A stretch of DNA of 58,355 nt from CAYMRL01 sp964398985. GTDB lineage: Bacteria; Deinococcota; Deinococci; Deinococcales; Trueperaceae. Both the position numbers and the translations under genes were made by a program. How positions within the stretch are numbered: position 1 is the stretch's first letter; each line of letters begins with the position of its first letter. The notes beneath the pieces are model-generated. The model saw only the letters and a list, made by a program, of their open reading frames with translations. It ran no database searches and was not told the origin of the DNA. Shown here one piece after another: positions 25,521 through 32,898 of the stretch. Where the stretch lies: NCBI GenBank assembly GCA_964398985.1, contig CAYNOS010000011.1:1-58355 (forward strand), written 5' to 3'.

Positions 25521-25760
25521 TCAGGCCGCGGCTTCCGTCGTCTGGGCCAGCAGTGCGCCCAACTCTGCGAGCAGGTCCTGCTCGCGTTCGCGTGACAGCG
25601 GCCGCAGCCGCAGCGCCTGCTCGAGCGTGACCGTGTGCGCCAGCAGGTTGCGCAAGTGCCGCTGCGCCAGTGGCGCGAAGCCGTGATCGATGAGCACCCT
25701 GAGCGCTCCCGGATGGGAGTCGAGGATCTCGGAGACCTTCATCTCCAGCAGCTGTGCCAT
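25521..25760 (-). CDS. DUF1858-like small protein
   Basis: 79 residues. MKVSEILDSHPGALRVLIDHGF matches the DUF1858 pattern, in which a Cys-x-x-Cys pair usually follows; here the equivalent stretch is APLAQRHLRN and has no cysteine, so disulfide chemistry is not possible. First gene of a four-gene reverse operon. No Shine-Dalgarno; GATGCT lies 6 nt before the ATG, and the FNR-type box is centred about 42 bp upstream. Confidence 0.65.
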   Translation of the reverse strand: MAQLLEMKVSEILDSHPGALRVLIDHGFAPLAQRHLRNLLAHTVTLEQALRLRPLSREREQDLLAELGALLAQTTEAAA

Positions 25761-25795
25761 GTCGAGAGCATCACGGCCGCGCGCCGGGCGCTGCC

Positions 25796-25809
25796 ATGAT
25801 CCAGGTCAA
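25796..25809. promoter_or_regulatory. FNR/DNR-type box in a divergent promoter
   Basis: Reverse-strand reading TTGAC-CTGG-ATCAT matches 8 of 10 fixed positions of TTGAT-N4-ATCAA. Its centre (25802.5) is 42.5 bp from the ATG at 25760 and 43.5 bp from the GTG at 25846, which are both apparently leaderless. This is the class II activator position for both directions. A Crp/Fnr gene with an FNR-like recognition helix lies 2 kb away. Confidence 0.6.
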
Positions 25810-25845
25810 GGCGACCCGAGGGCCAGCGGTTCTATGTTCGTTGGC

Positions 25846-26067
25846 GTGAGACGCGAGTTCCTCGACAACCGCGGCCTCGAGCCGCCCAACCCGATGATCC
25901 GTACCTTGGAGGCCCTGGATACGCTGTCCCCGGGTGACGAGCTGACGATCCACAACGATCGCGTGCCCGTCTACCTGCTGCCGCAGCTTCAGGATGCCGG
26001 CGCCGACTACCAGGTCGAGAGCCAGCCTGACGGCAGCGCCATCGTGCGCATCGTCAAGGGCGACTAG
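25846..26067 (+). CDS. DUF2249 domain protein
   Basis: 73 residues. LDNRGLEPPNPMIRTLEALD and LSPGDELTIHNDRVPVYLLP are the DUF2249 signature, a small TusA/SirA-like fold common beside nitrite and nitric oxide reductase genes. GTG start chosen because TATGTT (25833-25838) ends 7 nt upstream; an ATG at 25834 overlaps that hexamer. First gene of a forward operon with the NnrS-like and DUF59 genes. Confidence 0.8.
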   Translation: MRREFLDNRGLEPPNPMIRTLEALDTLSPGDELTIHNDRVPVYLLPQLQDAGADYQVESQPDGSAIVRIVKGD

Positions 26068-26071
26068 GCAC

Positions 26072-27394
26072 ATGTTGCCCAGGCCGCCTGGCGCCGCGGC
26101 CCCGGCGGCTCTGCCGATCGCCGCCCTGGTGGCAAGCGCTCTGGCCCTGGCGGCCGGGGGAGCGCTGTGGCTCGGGCGCCCCGAAGCGCTGAGCCTGACG
26201 CTGGCGGCGCCAGCGGCCGTGGCGTTGACGCATGTGTTCACGCTCGGCTTCGTCGGCCTGGCCTTCGCGGGGACGCTGCAGCAGTTGCCCTCGGTCCTGC
26301 TCAACACGGCGTTGGCGTGGCCGCGCTCCGGTCTGGTCACGCTGCCGCTGCTCGCCGTCGGCGTGACCCTGTTGGTCGTCGGCTTCGCGCGCGGCTTCGT
26401 GATCGCCATGCTGATCACCGGCGGCAGCGCCGTGGTGGTCGCTTGGAGCGCTCTGTTGGCGCAACTCCTGGCGACGGCGCGTCGCGCTCGCATACGCAAC
26501 GAGTCTGGCGTCGCGCTGATCACCGCCATCGGCTACTTGTGGTTGACCGTGACGCTGGGGCTGCTGCTGGCCTCGGCTCGCAGCAGCCCGGAGCTGGTGG
26601 GGGCCGTCGGGTACCCGCGGGACCTGCACCTGCAAGTCGGCATGCTGGGAGCGTTTCTGCTTGGCATCGCGGGCGCGGGACAGAAGCTGTTGTCGATGTT
26701 CGCGCTGGCGAAGGGCGGAAGCGGCTGGCGGCTGCGCGCGCTCATCGCGGTCGTGCACCTGCTGGTGATCGCGGAGATCGGCGCGGCGTTCTTCAGGCTC
26801 GAGCTCGGCGGGGTCCCGACGCTGCTGCTGATGGCAGCCGGAGCTCTGCAGCTGTGGGAGGTGGCGGCCATCCTGAAGCGGCGGCTGCGCCGCCGACTCG
26901 AGGCGCCGATCGTCAGGTTCGTGCTCGCTCACGCTGGTCTGGTGGTGGCTGCGGCATTGGTCGTGACCGGCGAGATCGAGGCCGCCGGCACCATGTTCCT
27001 GCTCGGCTTCGTCGGCCTGGCCGTCTCCGGCATGGCGGTGAAGATCACAGCGTTCCTGAGCTGGACGGCCAGCTTCGCGGGGCGCACCGCCTCTCCTGGT
27101 GGCGGCGCGGCCGCCGGTCGAGCGCGCGCAGCCACTGAGCGCGGGGCGGCGCCTCCCCTGCTCAAGGACATGCCGCTGGCGGCGCTCGAGCCAGTGATCA
27201 CCGTGGGTCTGGCGCTCGGGGCCGCGCTGGCCGCCGCGGCGGTCGCCACCGGGAGCGCGACCGTTTCGTTGGCCGGGGCCAGCTGCTACACGCTCGGAGC
27301 CCTCGGCCTCCTGGTGCAGTTGCTTCATGTCGTGCTGGTGGCGCGTGGGGTGCTGAAGACGCCCGCGCGGCTGACGGCGGTGACGGCGCAGTGA
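26072..27394 (+). CDS. Polytopic membrane protein, NnrS-like / heme-copper-oxidase-like
   Basis: 440 residues with about 12 transmembrane helices. His-containing helices include LTHVFTLGFVGLAFAGTLQQ and RDLHLQVGMLGAFLLGIAG, plus FVLAHAGLVV and LLHVVLVA, compatible with heme ligation as in NnrS (a heme protein of nitric-oxide metabolism) or oxidase subunit I relatives. The ATG at 26072 lies 4 nt after the DUF2249 stop and the end overlaps the DUF59 start by 4 bp. Exact family is not certain; the NO connection comes mainly from the neighbours. Confidence 0.6.
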   Translation: MLPRPPGAAAPAALPIAALVASALALAAGGALWLGRPEALSLTLAAPAAVALTHVFTLGFVGLAFAGTLQQLPSVLLNTALAWPRSGLVTLPLLAVGVTLLVVGFARGFVIAMLITGGSAVVVAWSALLAQLLATARRARIRNESGVALITAIGYLWLTVTLGLLLASARSSPELVGAVGYPRDLHLQVGMLGAFLLGIAGAGQKLLSMFALAKGGSGWRLRALIAVVHLLVIAEIGAAFFRLELGGVPTLLLMAAGALQLWEVAAILKRRLRRRLEAPIVRFVLAHAGLVVAAALVVTGEIEAAGTMFLLGFVGLAVSGMAVKITAFLSWTASFAGRTASPGGGAAAGRARAATERGAAPPLLKDMPLAALEPVITVGLALGAALAAAAVATGSATVSLAGASCYTLGALGLLVQLLHVVLVARGVLKTPARLTAVTAQ

Positions 27395-27723
27395 CCGAGA
27401 CGACCATCACCGAGCTGGGCGCTTCGGTGGCGGCCGCCGACGTGATCGACGCGCTCGGCCGGGTCATCGATCCCGAACTCGGCATCGACATCGTCAACCT
27501 CGGCATGATCTATCGCGTCGACTGCGTCGGCTCGGCGGTGCACGTCGAGCTCACCTTGACCACTCCGGGCTGCCCCTTGCACGGCAGCATCGTCGCCGAG
27601 GTCGAGAGTGCGGTAGCCGACCTGGATCCGCAGGTGACGGTCGACGTGCAGCTGGTATGGGACCCGCCGTGGACGCCCGAGTCGATGAGCGAGGCAGCGC
27701 GGCGCGCTCTCTACTTCGCCTGA
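27391..27723 (+). CDS. DUF59/MIP18-family iron-sulfur assembly factor
   Basis: 110 residues. DALGRVIDPELGIDIVNLGM and LTTPGCPLHGSIVAEVESAV (with the conserved Cys) are the MIP18/SufT-like signature; VQLVWDPPWTPESMSE is typical for the C-terminus. Such proteins help mature Fe-S or other metalloproteins. GTGA overlap with the preceding gene suggests it matures a protein of this island, for example the ferredoxin. Confidence 0.88.
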   Translation: MTETTITELGASVAAADVIDALGRVIDPELGIDIVNLGMIYRVDCVGSAVHVELTLTTPGCPLHGSIVAEVESAVADLDPQVTVDVQLVWDPPWTPESMSEAARRALYFA

Positions 27724-27753
27724 GGCGTCGGCCTCAGCCAGCGAGCCTGGGCA

Positions 27754-28431
27754 TCAACGTCCGGCGCTGTTCGCCAGCTCCCTGAGCGGCTCCTCGTCGA
27801 CTTCCGTCACCTCTCTGCCCGCCAGCCGGATGACACCGTTGACATGGAGCCGGGCGAGGTTCCGGCTCACCAACTCGGGGACCGTGCCGATGCGCCCGGC
27901 GATCTCGGCGTTGGTGCCGAGCTTCACCGGCAGGCCGTGTGCGAGCTCAGCGAGCAGGTGCGCCGCCAGCCGGTGGATCACCTCCTGGAACGAGAGCTGC
28001 TCGACCACCGCCACCAGCCGCCTCAGCCGCCGCCCCAACGTGCGCATCAGGTGCAGCACGACGCTCGGACGCTCGGTGAGCACACGTTCGAAACCTGCCT
28101 GGTCGAGATGCAGCAGCTCGGACTCGACCTCGGTGCGGGCGTTGGCGGGGAAGGTACCCCCGTCAAGCGACACCAGCTCAGCGACGGCGTTGTGCGGATG
28201 CTCCACGCTGAGCACGATCTCGCGGCCGCTGGCCGGCGAGATCAGGTAGACGAGGACTCTGCCGGTCACCACGACCGCCAGCGAGCCAGGTCGCTCGCCG
28301 GCCAGGAAGAGGTCCTCGCCGGCAGCATGCACCCTGCGGTGGGCCGTTGCCGCGAGCGCCTCCAGGTCGGCAGCAGGCAGCTCGGCGAAGAGCGGACAAC
28401 GAGCCAGGACCTGGGCGTCGGTGAGCTTCAC
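27754..28431 (-). CDS. Crp/Fnr family transcriptional regulator
   Basis: 225 residues. The N-terminal cyclic-nucleotide-binding-type barrel (CPLFAELPAADLEALAA to about 120) and long dimer helix lead to a winged helix at about 165-215. The recognition helix IGTVPELVSRNLARLHVNG has the E-x-x-S-R pattern that reads TTGA in FNR. There is only one cysteine, near the N-terminus, so it cannot bind an FNR-type 4Fe-4S cluster; a heme/NO-sensing DNR/NnrR role is more plausible. GTG start with TAGCCT 8 nt upstream. It probably acts on the box at 25796-25809. Confidence 0.88.
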   Translation of the reverse strand: MKLTDAQVLARCPLFAELPAADLEALAATAHRRVHAAGEDLFLAGERPGSLAVVVTGRVLVYLISPASGREIVLSVEHPHNAVAELVSLDGGTFPANARTEVESELLHLDQAGFERVLTERPSVVLHLMRTLGRRLRRLVAVVEQLSFQEVIHRLAAHLLAELAHGLPVKLGTNAEIAGRIGTVPELVSRNLARLHVNGVIRLAGREVTEVDEEPLRELANSAGR

Positions 28432-28454
28432 GCCTGACCAGGCTACCTCAGGCG
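28431..28454. promoter_or_regulatory. Inverted repeat over the crp/fnr-type promoter
   Basis: CGCCTGA-N10-TCAGGCG, perfect 7 bp arms, covers the -10 (28445-28440) and start of the regulator gene. An operator for repression is plausible; the half-site differs from TTGAT in spacing, so autoregulation is not certain. Confidence 0.4.
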
Positions 28455-28523
28455 GACGGCGCGACCGGCGGTAGGATGCGCGGGGTCGGGCGGCCCCCAT
28501 GGCCGGCGGACGGGAGGCAGAGC

Positions 28524-29756
28524 GTGCAGAAGGCGAGCTGGCAGAGAACCGTGACGCTGATGATGGCGACGCAGTTCCTGGCTTCGGTCGGCTTCTCCAC
28601 CATCTTCCCGTTCCTGCCGGCATACGTCGAACAACTGGGCGCCAGCTCCGGGTCGACGGTGTTCTGGGTGTCGGCCGTCTTCAGCGGCCAGGCTTTCGCC
28701 ATGATGATCGCATCGCCGATCTGGGGCGCCGTCGCCGACCGCTACGGTCGCAAGCCGATGCTCATCCGGGCGCTGATCGGCGGCGCCGTGCTGGTGTTCC
28801 TGATGGGCCTGGCGCGCAGTTCCGAGGAGCTATTCGTGCTGCGCGTGATCCAGGGGCTGGTCACCGGCGTGATCTCGGCCGCGTCCTCGATGGCCGCCGC
28901 CGTCACGCCGCGCGAACGCCTCGGCTACGCGATGGGCTTGATGCAGACGGGTCAATGGGCCGGCATCGCGATCGGACCGATCCTCGGCGGCGTGCTGTCC
29001 TACGCCGTTGGCATCCGGGTCTCGTTCATGGTCACCGCCGCACTGCTGCTCGTCGGCGGCCTGCTGGTCGTGTTCGGGGTCAAGGAGGAGTTCGTGCCGC
29101 CGGCCAAGCGCTCACGCGGCGTCAGCGGCCTCTTCGGGCAGTGGGCGACGGTGCTGCGGGCTCCCGGTGTGAGCCTCGCCTACCTGCTGCGCTTCACCGC
29201 CTGGCTCGGCCGCACCATGATCATGCCGTTCCTCCCGCTGTTCATCGCCACCTTGACGATCCGGCAGGACCTGGCCGGCATCTACACCGGCGTGGCCATC
29301 GGCGTGTCGTCGCTGGCGGGGACCTACAGCGGCGTCGCTCTCGGGCGGCTCGGCGACCGGATCGGCCACAAGCGGCTGCTGATCGGCTCCGCGCTCGCGA
29401 CTGCCATGCTGTACGTCCCGATGACCTTCGTGACGCAGGTGTGGCAACTGCTGGTTCTCAACACGCTGATAGGCTTCGCGGTCGGCGGTGTACTGCCGGC
29501 GATCAGCGCGCTGTTGGCCCGCTTCACCGATCCCAGCATCGCCGGCTCGGTCTACGGTCTCGACAACTCGGTCGGCGCAGCCTCACGCGCGATCTCCCCG
29601 CTGCTCGCCGCCGGCATCCTGGCCGTCACCAGCCACGGTGTGGCGCCCGACTACGGCCTGCTGTTCCCGTTCACCGCCGGCCTCTTCGGCGTCGCCGCGG
29701 CCCTCGCTGCCTGGCGGCTACCGGCTTCGCCGCCGGAGGCGGCGAGCGCTCGCTAG
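28524..29756 (+). CDS. MFS transporter
   Basis: 410 residues, 12 transmembrane helices. The MFS A-motif between helices 2 and 3 reads GAVADRYGRKPMLIRALIGG, with a second-half copy GRLGDRIGHKRLLIGSALAT. This resembles drug-efflux DHA1-type members (MdtG/YttB-like). GTG start at 28524, preceded by GGGAGG; the ATG at 28476 overlaps a TAGGAT -10 and is less likely. Substrate unknown. Confidence 0.9.
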   Translation: MQKASWQRTVTLMMATQFLASVGFSTIFPFLPAYVEQLGASSGSTVFWVSAVFSGQAFAMMIASPIWGAVADRYGRKPMLIRALIGGAVLVFLMGLARSSEELFVLRVIQGLVTGVISAASSMAAAVTPRERLGYAMGLMQTGQWAGIAIGPILGGVLSYAVGIRVSFMVTAALLLVGGLLVVFGVKEEFVPPAKRSRGVSGLFGQWATVLRAPGVSLAYLLRFTAWLGRTMIMPFLPLFIATLTIRQDLAGIYTGVAIGVSSLAGTYSGVALGRLGDRIGHKRLLIGSALATAMLYVPMTFVTQVWQLLVLNTLIGFAVGGVLPAISALLARFTDPSIAGSVYGLDNSVGAASRAISPLLAAGILAVTSHGVAPDYGLLFPFTAGLFGVAAALAAWRLPASPPEAASAR

Positions 29757-29837
29757 GTTCGGTCGCTGTCGGCCGCCGTCGGTCGCTCCCAGTAGCGCAG
29801 CTGGTTGACCCGCCCGCGAGCTTCGGCTACGGTCGAG

Positions 29838-29925
29838 GTGTCACCAGGGGTGTCCCGGCAGCGTCGGGGCTGAGATCACACCCTAGAACCTGACCCCGGT
29901 AATGCGGGCGTAGGAAGTGTGGCGC
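29838..29925 (+). promoter_or_regulatory. TPP riboswitch (THI element)
   Basis: The conserved core is clear: ACCAGGGGTG (29843-29852), GGGGCTGAGATCACACCC (around 29866-29883), then AACCTGACCCCGGTAATGCG and CGTAGGAAGTG. These are the pyrimidine-sensing (CTGAGA) and pyrophosphate-sensing (ACCTGA / GGTAATGC / CGTAGG) parts. It lies before thiB. Beyond it, a 9-bp stem (29922-29930 with 29949-29957) and a GAGCG/CGCTC pairing that encloses the Shine-Dalgarno of thiB suggest translational rather than transcriptional control; no U-tract is present. Confidence 0.95.
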
Positions 29926-29992
29926 TTGGTTCCACGCGGTGAGTCCCCACCAAGTGCTGCGAGCGTCGAGCCCGGTGACGGAAAGGGCGCTC

Positions 29993-31129
29993 ATGAAACG
30001 TCTGACCACCTTGATAGCGAGGCTCGGGCCGTCGCTGCCGGCCGCTGTGGTGGCCGTCGTCTGCTCACTGGCGATCGCCCAGGGGAGTGGCGGCCGCGAG
30101 TTGACGGTGCTCACGCACGACTCGTTCACCCTGCCGCAAGCAGTGATCGACGAGTTCACGGCGGCCACTGGCGTCAGGGTCGTCTTCCTGGCAGGCGGCG
30201 ACGCGGGGGAGGTGGTGAACAGGGCCATCCTGACCAAGGCCAGACCGCTGGCCGACGTGCTGTTCGGAGTCGATGACAGCCTGCTCGAACGCGCGCGCGT
30301 CGCAGGGATCTTCGAACCGTACTTCAGCGATGAGCTGGCGCGCGTGCCGGAGGACCTGCGCTTCGACCCACAAGGGCTGGTCACACCCGTCGACGTTGGG
30401 TACGTGCTTCCGAACGTCGACCGCGAGTGGTTCGAGACCAGCGGTCTCCCGCTGCCGGCAGCACTCGAGGACTTGGTGGAGGGGCCCTACCGCGGCCTGA
30501 GCGTGGTGCAGAACCCCGCCTCGTCGAGCCCGGGCCTGGCGTTCCTGCTGGCGACCGTGGCGCGCTTCGGCGACGCTGCTGCCGGCCTCCCCGCTGCAGC
30601 GGCGACCGCGGACGGGGGCGACTGGCTCGACTTCTGGGCTGCGCTGCGCGACAACGACGTGGCGGTGACCGATGGCTGGTCCGACGCCTACTACACGAGC
30701 TTCACGCGCTACGGCGGCGACCGACCGGTGGTTCTCAGCTACCTGACGAGCCCGGCGGCCGAGATGATCTTCGCCGAAGAAGCGCTCGACGAGCCGCCGA
30801 CCGCCAACCTCACGTGCGAGGGCTGCGCGTACCGACAGATCGAGGCGATCGGCATCCTCGCCGGCACGGACGAGCGCGCTGCGGCCGAGCAGTTCATCGA
30901 CTTCATGCTCAGCCGCAGCGTTCAAGAGGCGATTCCCCTTGCGATGTTCGTGCACCCGGTGGTCGTCGACGCCAACCTCCCGAGCGAGTTCGAACGCTTC
31001 GCGGTCCTGCCAGCTTCCGCCGCCGCCGCAAGCGTTCCCAGCTCCTTGATCCAGGCACACCAGGAGCGGTGGCTGGCGCAGTGGACTGCCGTGGTCCTGC
31101 ACGGCAGGGATCCCGGCACCGTGCGCTAG
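29993..31129 (+). CDS. thiB: Thiamine ABC transporter substrate-binding protein
   Basis: 378 residues. Signal peptide with hydrophobic core AAVVAVVCSLAIAQG; mature protein begins near RELTVLTHDSF. Family segments: VLTHDSFTLPQAVIDEFTAA, LADVLFGVDDSLLERA, TPVDVGYVLPNVDREWF and RPVVLSYLTSPAAEMIF. It captures thiamine or its phosphates outside the membrane for ThiPQ. Controlled by the TPP riboswitch 70 bp upstream. The matching permease and ATPase genes are at 38.4-41.1 kb, not adjacent. Its stop overlaps the stop of the reverse exporter gene by 4 bp. Confidence 0.93.
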   Translation: MKRLTTLIARLGPSLPAAVVAVVCSLAIAQGSGGRELTVLTHDSFTLPQAVIDEFTAATGVRVVFLAGGDAGEVVNRAILTKARPLADVLFGVDDSLLERARVAGIFEPYFSDELARVPEDLRFDPQGLVTPVDVGYVLPNVDREWFETSGLPLPAALEDLVEGPYRGLSVVQNPASSSPGLAFLLATVARFGDAAAGLPAAAATADGGDWLDFWAALRDNDVAVTDGWSDAYYTSFTRYGGDRPVVLSYLTSPAAEMIFAEEALDEPPTANLTCEGCAYRQIEAIGILAGTDERAAAEQFIDFMLSRSVQEAIPLAMFVHPVVVDANLPSEFERFAVLPASAAAASVPSSLIQAHQERWLAQWTAVVLHGRDPGTVR

Positions 31130-32898
31130 GCGGCCTGCGGCGGCCCGCTGAACAACTGGCTCAGCTCTCGCGACGCCGCCATCACCGCAGGCAGGTCGCC
31201 CTGGGCGACGATGCGCCCAGCCTCCATCACGATCACCTTGTCGGCGCGCTCGAGGGCGGCGCGGCGGTGCGAGACCACCAAGCAGGTGGCGTCACGGGCG
31301 GCGAACAGACCGTCCCACAGCCGCCGCTCGGTCTCCACGTCGAGTGCGCTCGAGAGGTCGTCGAAGACCATCAGCTCGGCGTCGCGCAGGAACATGCGTG
31401 CCGCGGCCGCGCGCTGGACCTGGCCTCCCGAGAGGCGCACGCCGCGGGTGCCGACCTCGGTGTCGAGCCCCCGGTGAAGCGCCGCCACGTCGGGCAGCAT
31501 TACCGCCAGCTCCAGCGCCCTCTCGACTTCGTCGTCGGCATGCTCGTCGCCCAACAGCACGTTCTCGCGCAGCGGGTCGGAGAACAGCCTCGGCACCTGG
31601 CTGGTATAGGCCGAGCGCGGCGGCACGAAGAAGGTCGCCGGGTCGCTGACCTCGATGCCGTTGTAGTAGATCGTGCCGGAGTCGCGAGGGAGCAGGCCGA
31701 GCAGCACCCTCAGCAGCGTCGACTTGCCGGCACCGACACGGCCGGTGATCACGACGAACTGGCCGGCCTCGACCTCGAAAGACACGTTCTCGATGCCCGC
31801 CTTGGTGTCGGGATGATGGTAGCTGAGCCCCTCGACGCGCAAGGTCCTTAGCGGCTCGACGGCTTGGCCTGAGGGGTGGAACACCGCTTGCGGCCGCTCG
31901 AGGTCGAGTTGCGCCGGGGTTACCAGCGCCTCGACCGGCGCGTCGACCATCAGCCTCCCGAGGCGCTCGTAGGCGACGCCGGTGCGCTTGTGCTGCACCA
32001 CCATCAGGCCCATGAATGACATCACGCCCGTGAGACGCGGCAAGAAGGTGACGAACAGGGCGAAATCGCCCACCGTGAAGGTGCCGCTGCGAAGGGCACC
32101 GGCGCCGACCAGAAGGATCACGCCGGTGGCGATGTTGACCATGTTGTCGGTGACCGAGCGGAACATCTCGGTCAGCACCGTATCCTTCAGCGCGGTCTGC
32201 CGCCTGGTGTCGTTAAGCCCAGCGAAGCGCCGGAGCACCGAGTCTTCCCTGCCCGACACCTTGACGGCCTGCACGTTGCCGAAGCTCTCGCCGAGGAAGT
32301 CGGTGACGCGGCTGGTGGCCTCGCGACTGGCGCGCCGGGCCGCACGGATCCGCGGCCTCAGCGCGTTGGTCAGGAAGATCGTCAGCGTCAGCGGCACCAT
32401 CGCCAGGAGCGTCATCAACGGGTCGATGAACGCCATGATGCCGAGCGCCACCAGGGCGTAGGCGGCGAAGCCCCAGAAGTCGACCCAGTGCTCCACGTAC
32501 TCGGCGATGTCGTTGACGTCGTCGCGGAAGCGTGTGACCGCCTCGCTGGGCGAGTCGGGCAGGCGCCGGCTGCCGGCGGCCGTCAGCAGATGCTTGACGA
32601 CGCTGTTGCGCAAGTGCAGCACGATCTCGAGCCAGTAGCTGACCCAGGCGTAGATCCCGCCGACGAACGTCGCGATGCGCGTGACATCGAGCGCCAGCGC
32701 CAGCGCGAGGTACGCCCACGGTCCGAAGCGCACCCCTTCGGCACCGGAGAGCGCATCGAAGATGCCCTTCATCGCGACTCCGACGACGATCGGCATCAGG
32801 TGGATGAGCAGGAACAGGAAGCAGGAGAGGATGAACAGCCTGTGCCGCTGCCTGACGAGCAGGTAGGTCAGCCTGAGCGGGTTCGTTGCGAAGTTCAC
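31126..32898 (-). CDS. ABC exporter half-transporter with degenerate ATP site
   Basis: 590 residues: membrane domain of about six helices (residues 20-300), then a nucleotide-binding domain. Walker A VITGRVGAGKSTLLRVLLGL, signature VRLSGGQVQRAAAARMF and Walker B LMVFDDLSSALD are visible. Asp replaces the catalytic Glu after Walker B, as in the non-hydrolysing site of heterodimeric exporters such as BmrC/BmrD and TmrAB. Its start overlaps the stop of the partner gene by 4 bp. The likely role is drug or lipid export as a heterodimer. Confidence 0.93.
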   Translation of the reverse strand: MNFATNPLRLTYLLVRQRHRLFILSCFLFLLIHLMPIVVGVAMKGIFDALSGAEGVRFGPWAYLALALALDVTRIATFVGGIYAWVSYWLEIVLHLRNSVVKHLLTAAGSRRLPDSPSEAVTRFRDDVNDIAEYVEHWVDFWGFAAYALVALGIMAFIDPLMTLLAMVPLTLTIFLTNALRPRIRAARRASREATSRVTDFLGESFGNVQAVKVSGREDSVLRRFAGLNDTRRQTALKDTVLTEMFRSVTDNMVNIATGVILLVGAGALRSGTFTVGDFALFVTFLPRLTGVMSFMGLMVVQHKRTGVAYERLGRLMVDAPVEALVTPAQLDLERPQAVFHPSGQAVEPLRTLRVEGLSYHHPDTKAGIENVSFEVEAGQFVVITGRVGAGKSTLLRVLLGLLPRDSGTIYYNGIEVSDPATFFVPPRSAYTSQVPRLFSDPLRENVLLGDEHADDEVERALELAVMLPDVAALHRGLDTEVGTRGVRLSGGQVQRAAAARMFLRDAELMVFDDLSSALDVETERRLWDGLFAARDATCLVVSHRRAALERADKVIVMEAGRIVAQGDLPAVMAASRELSQLFSGPPQAA

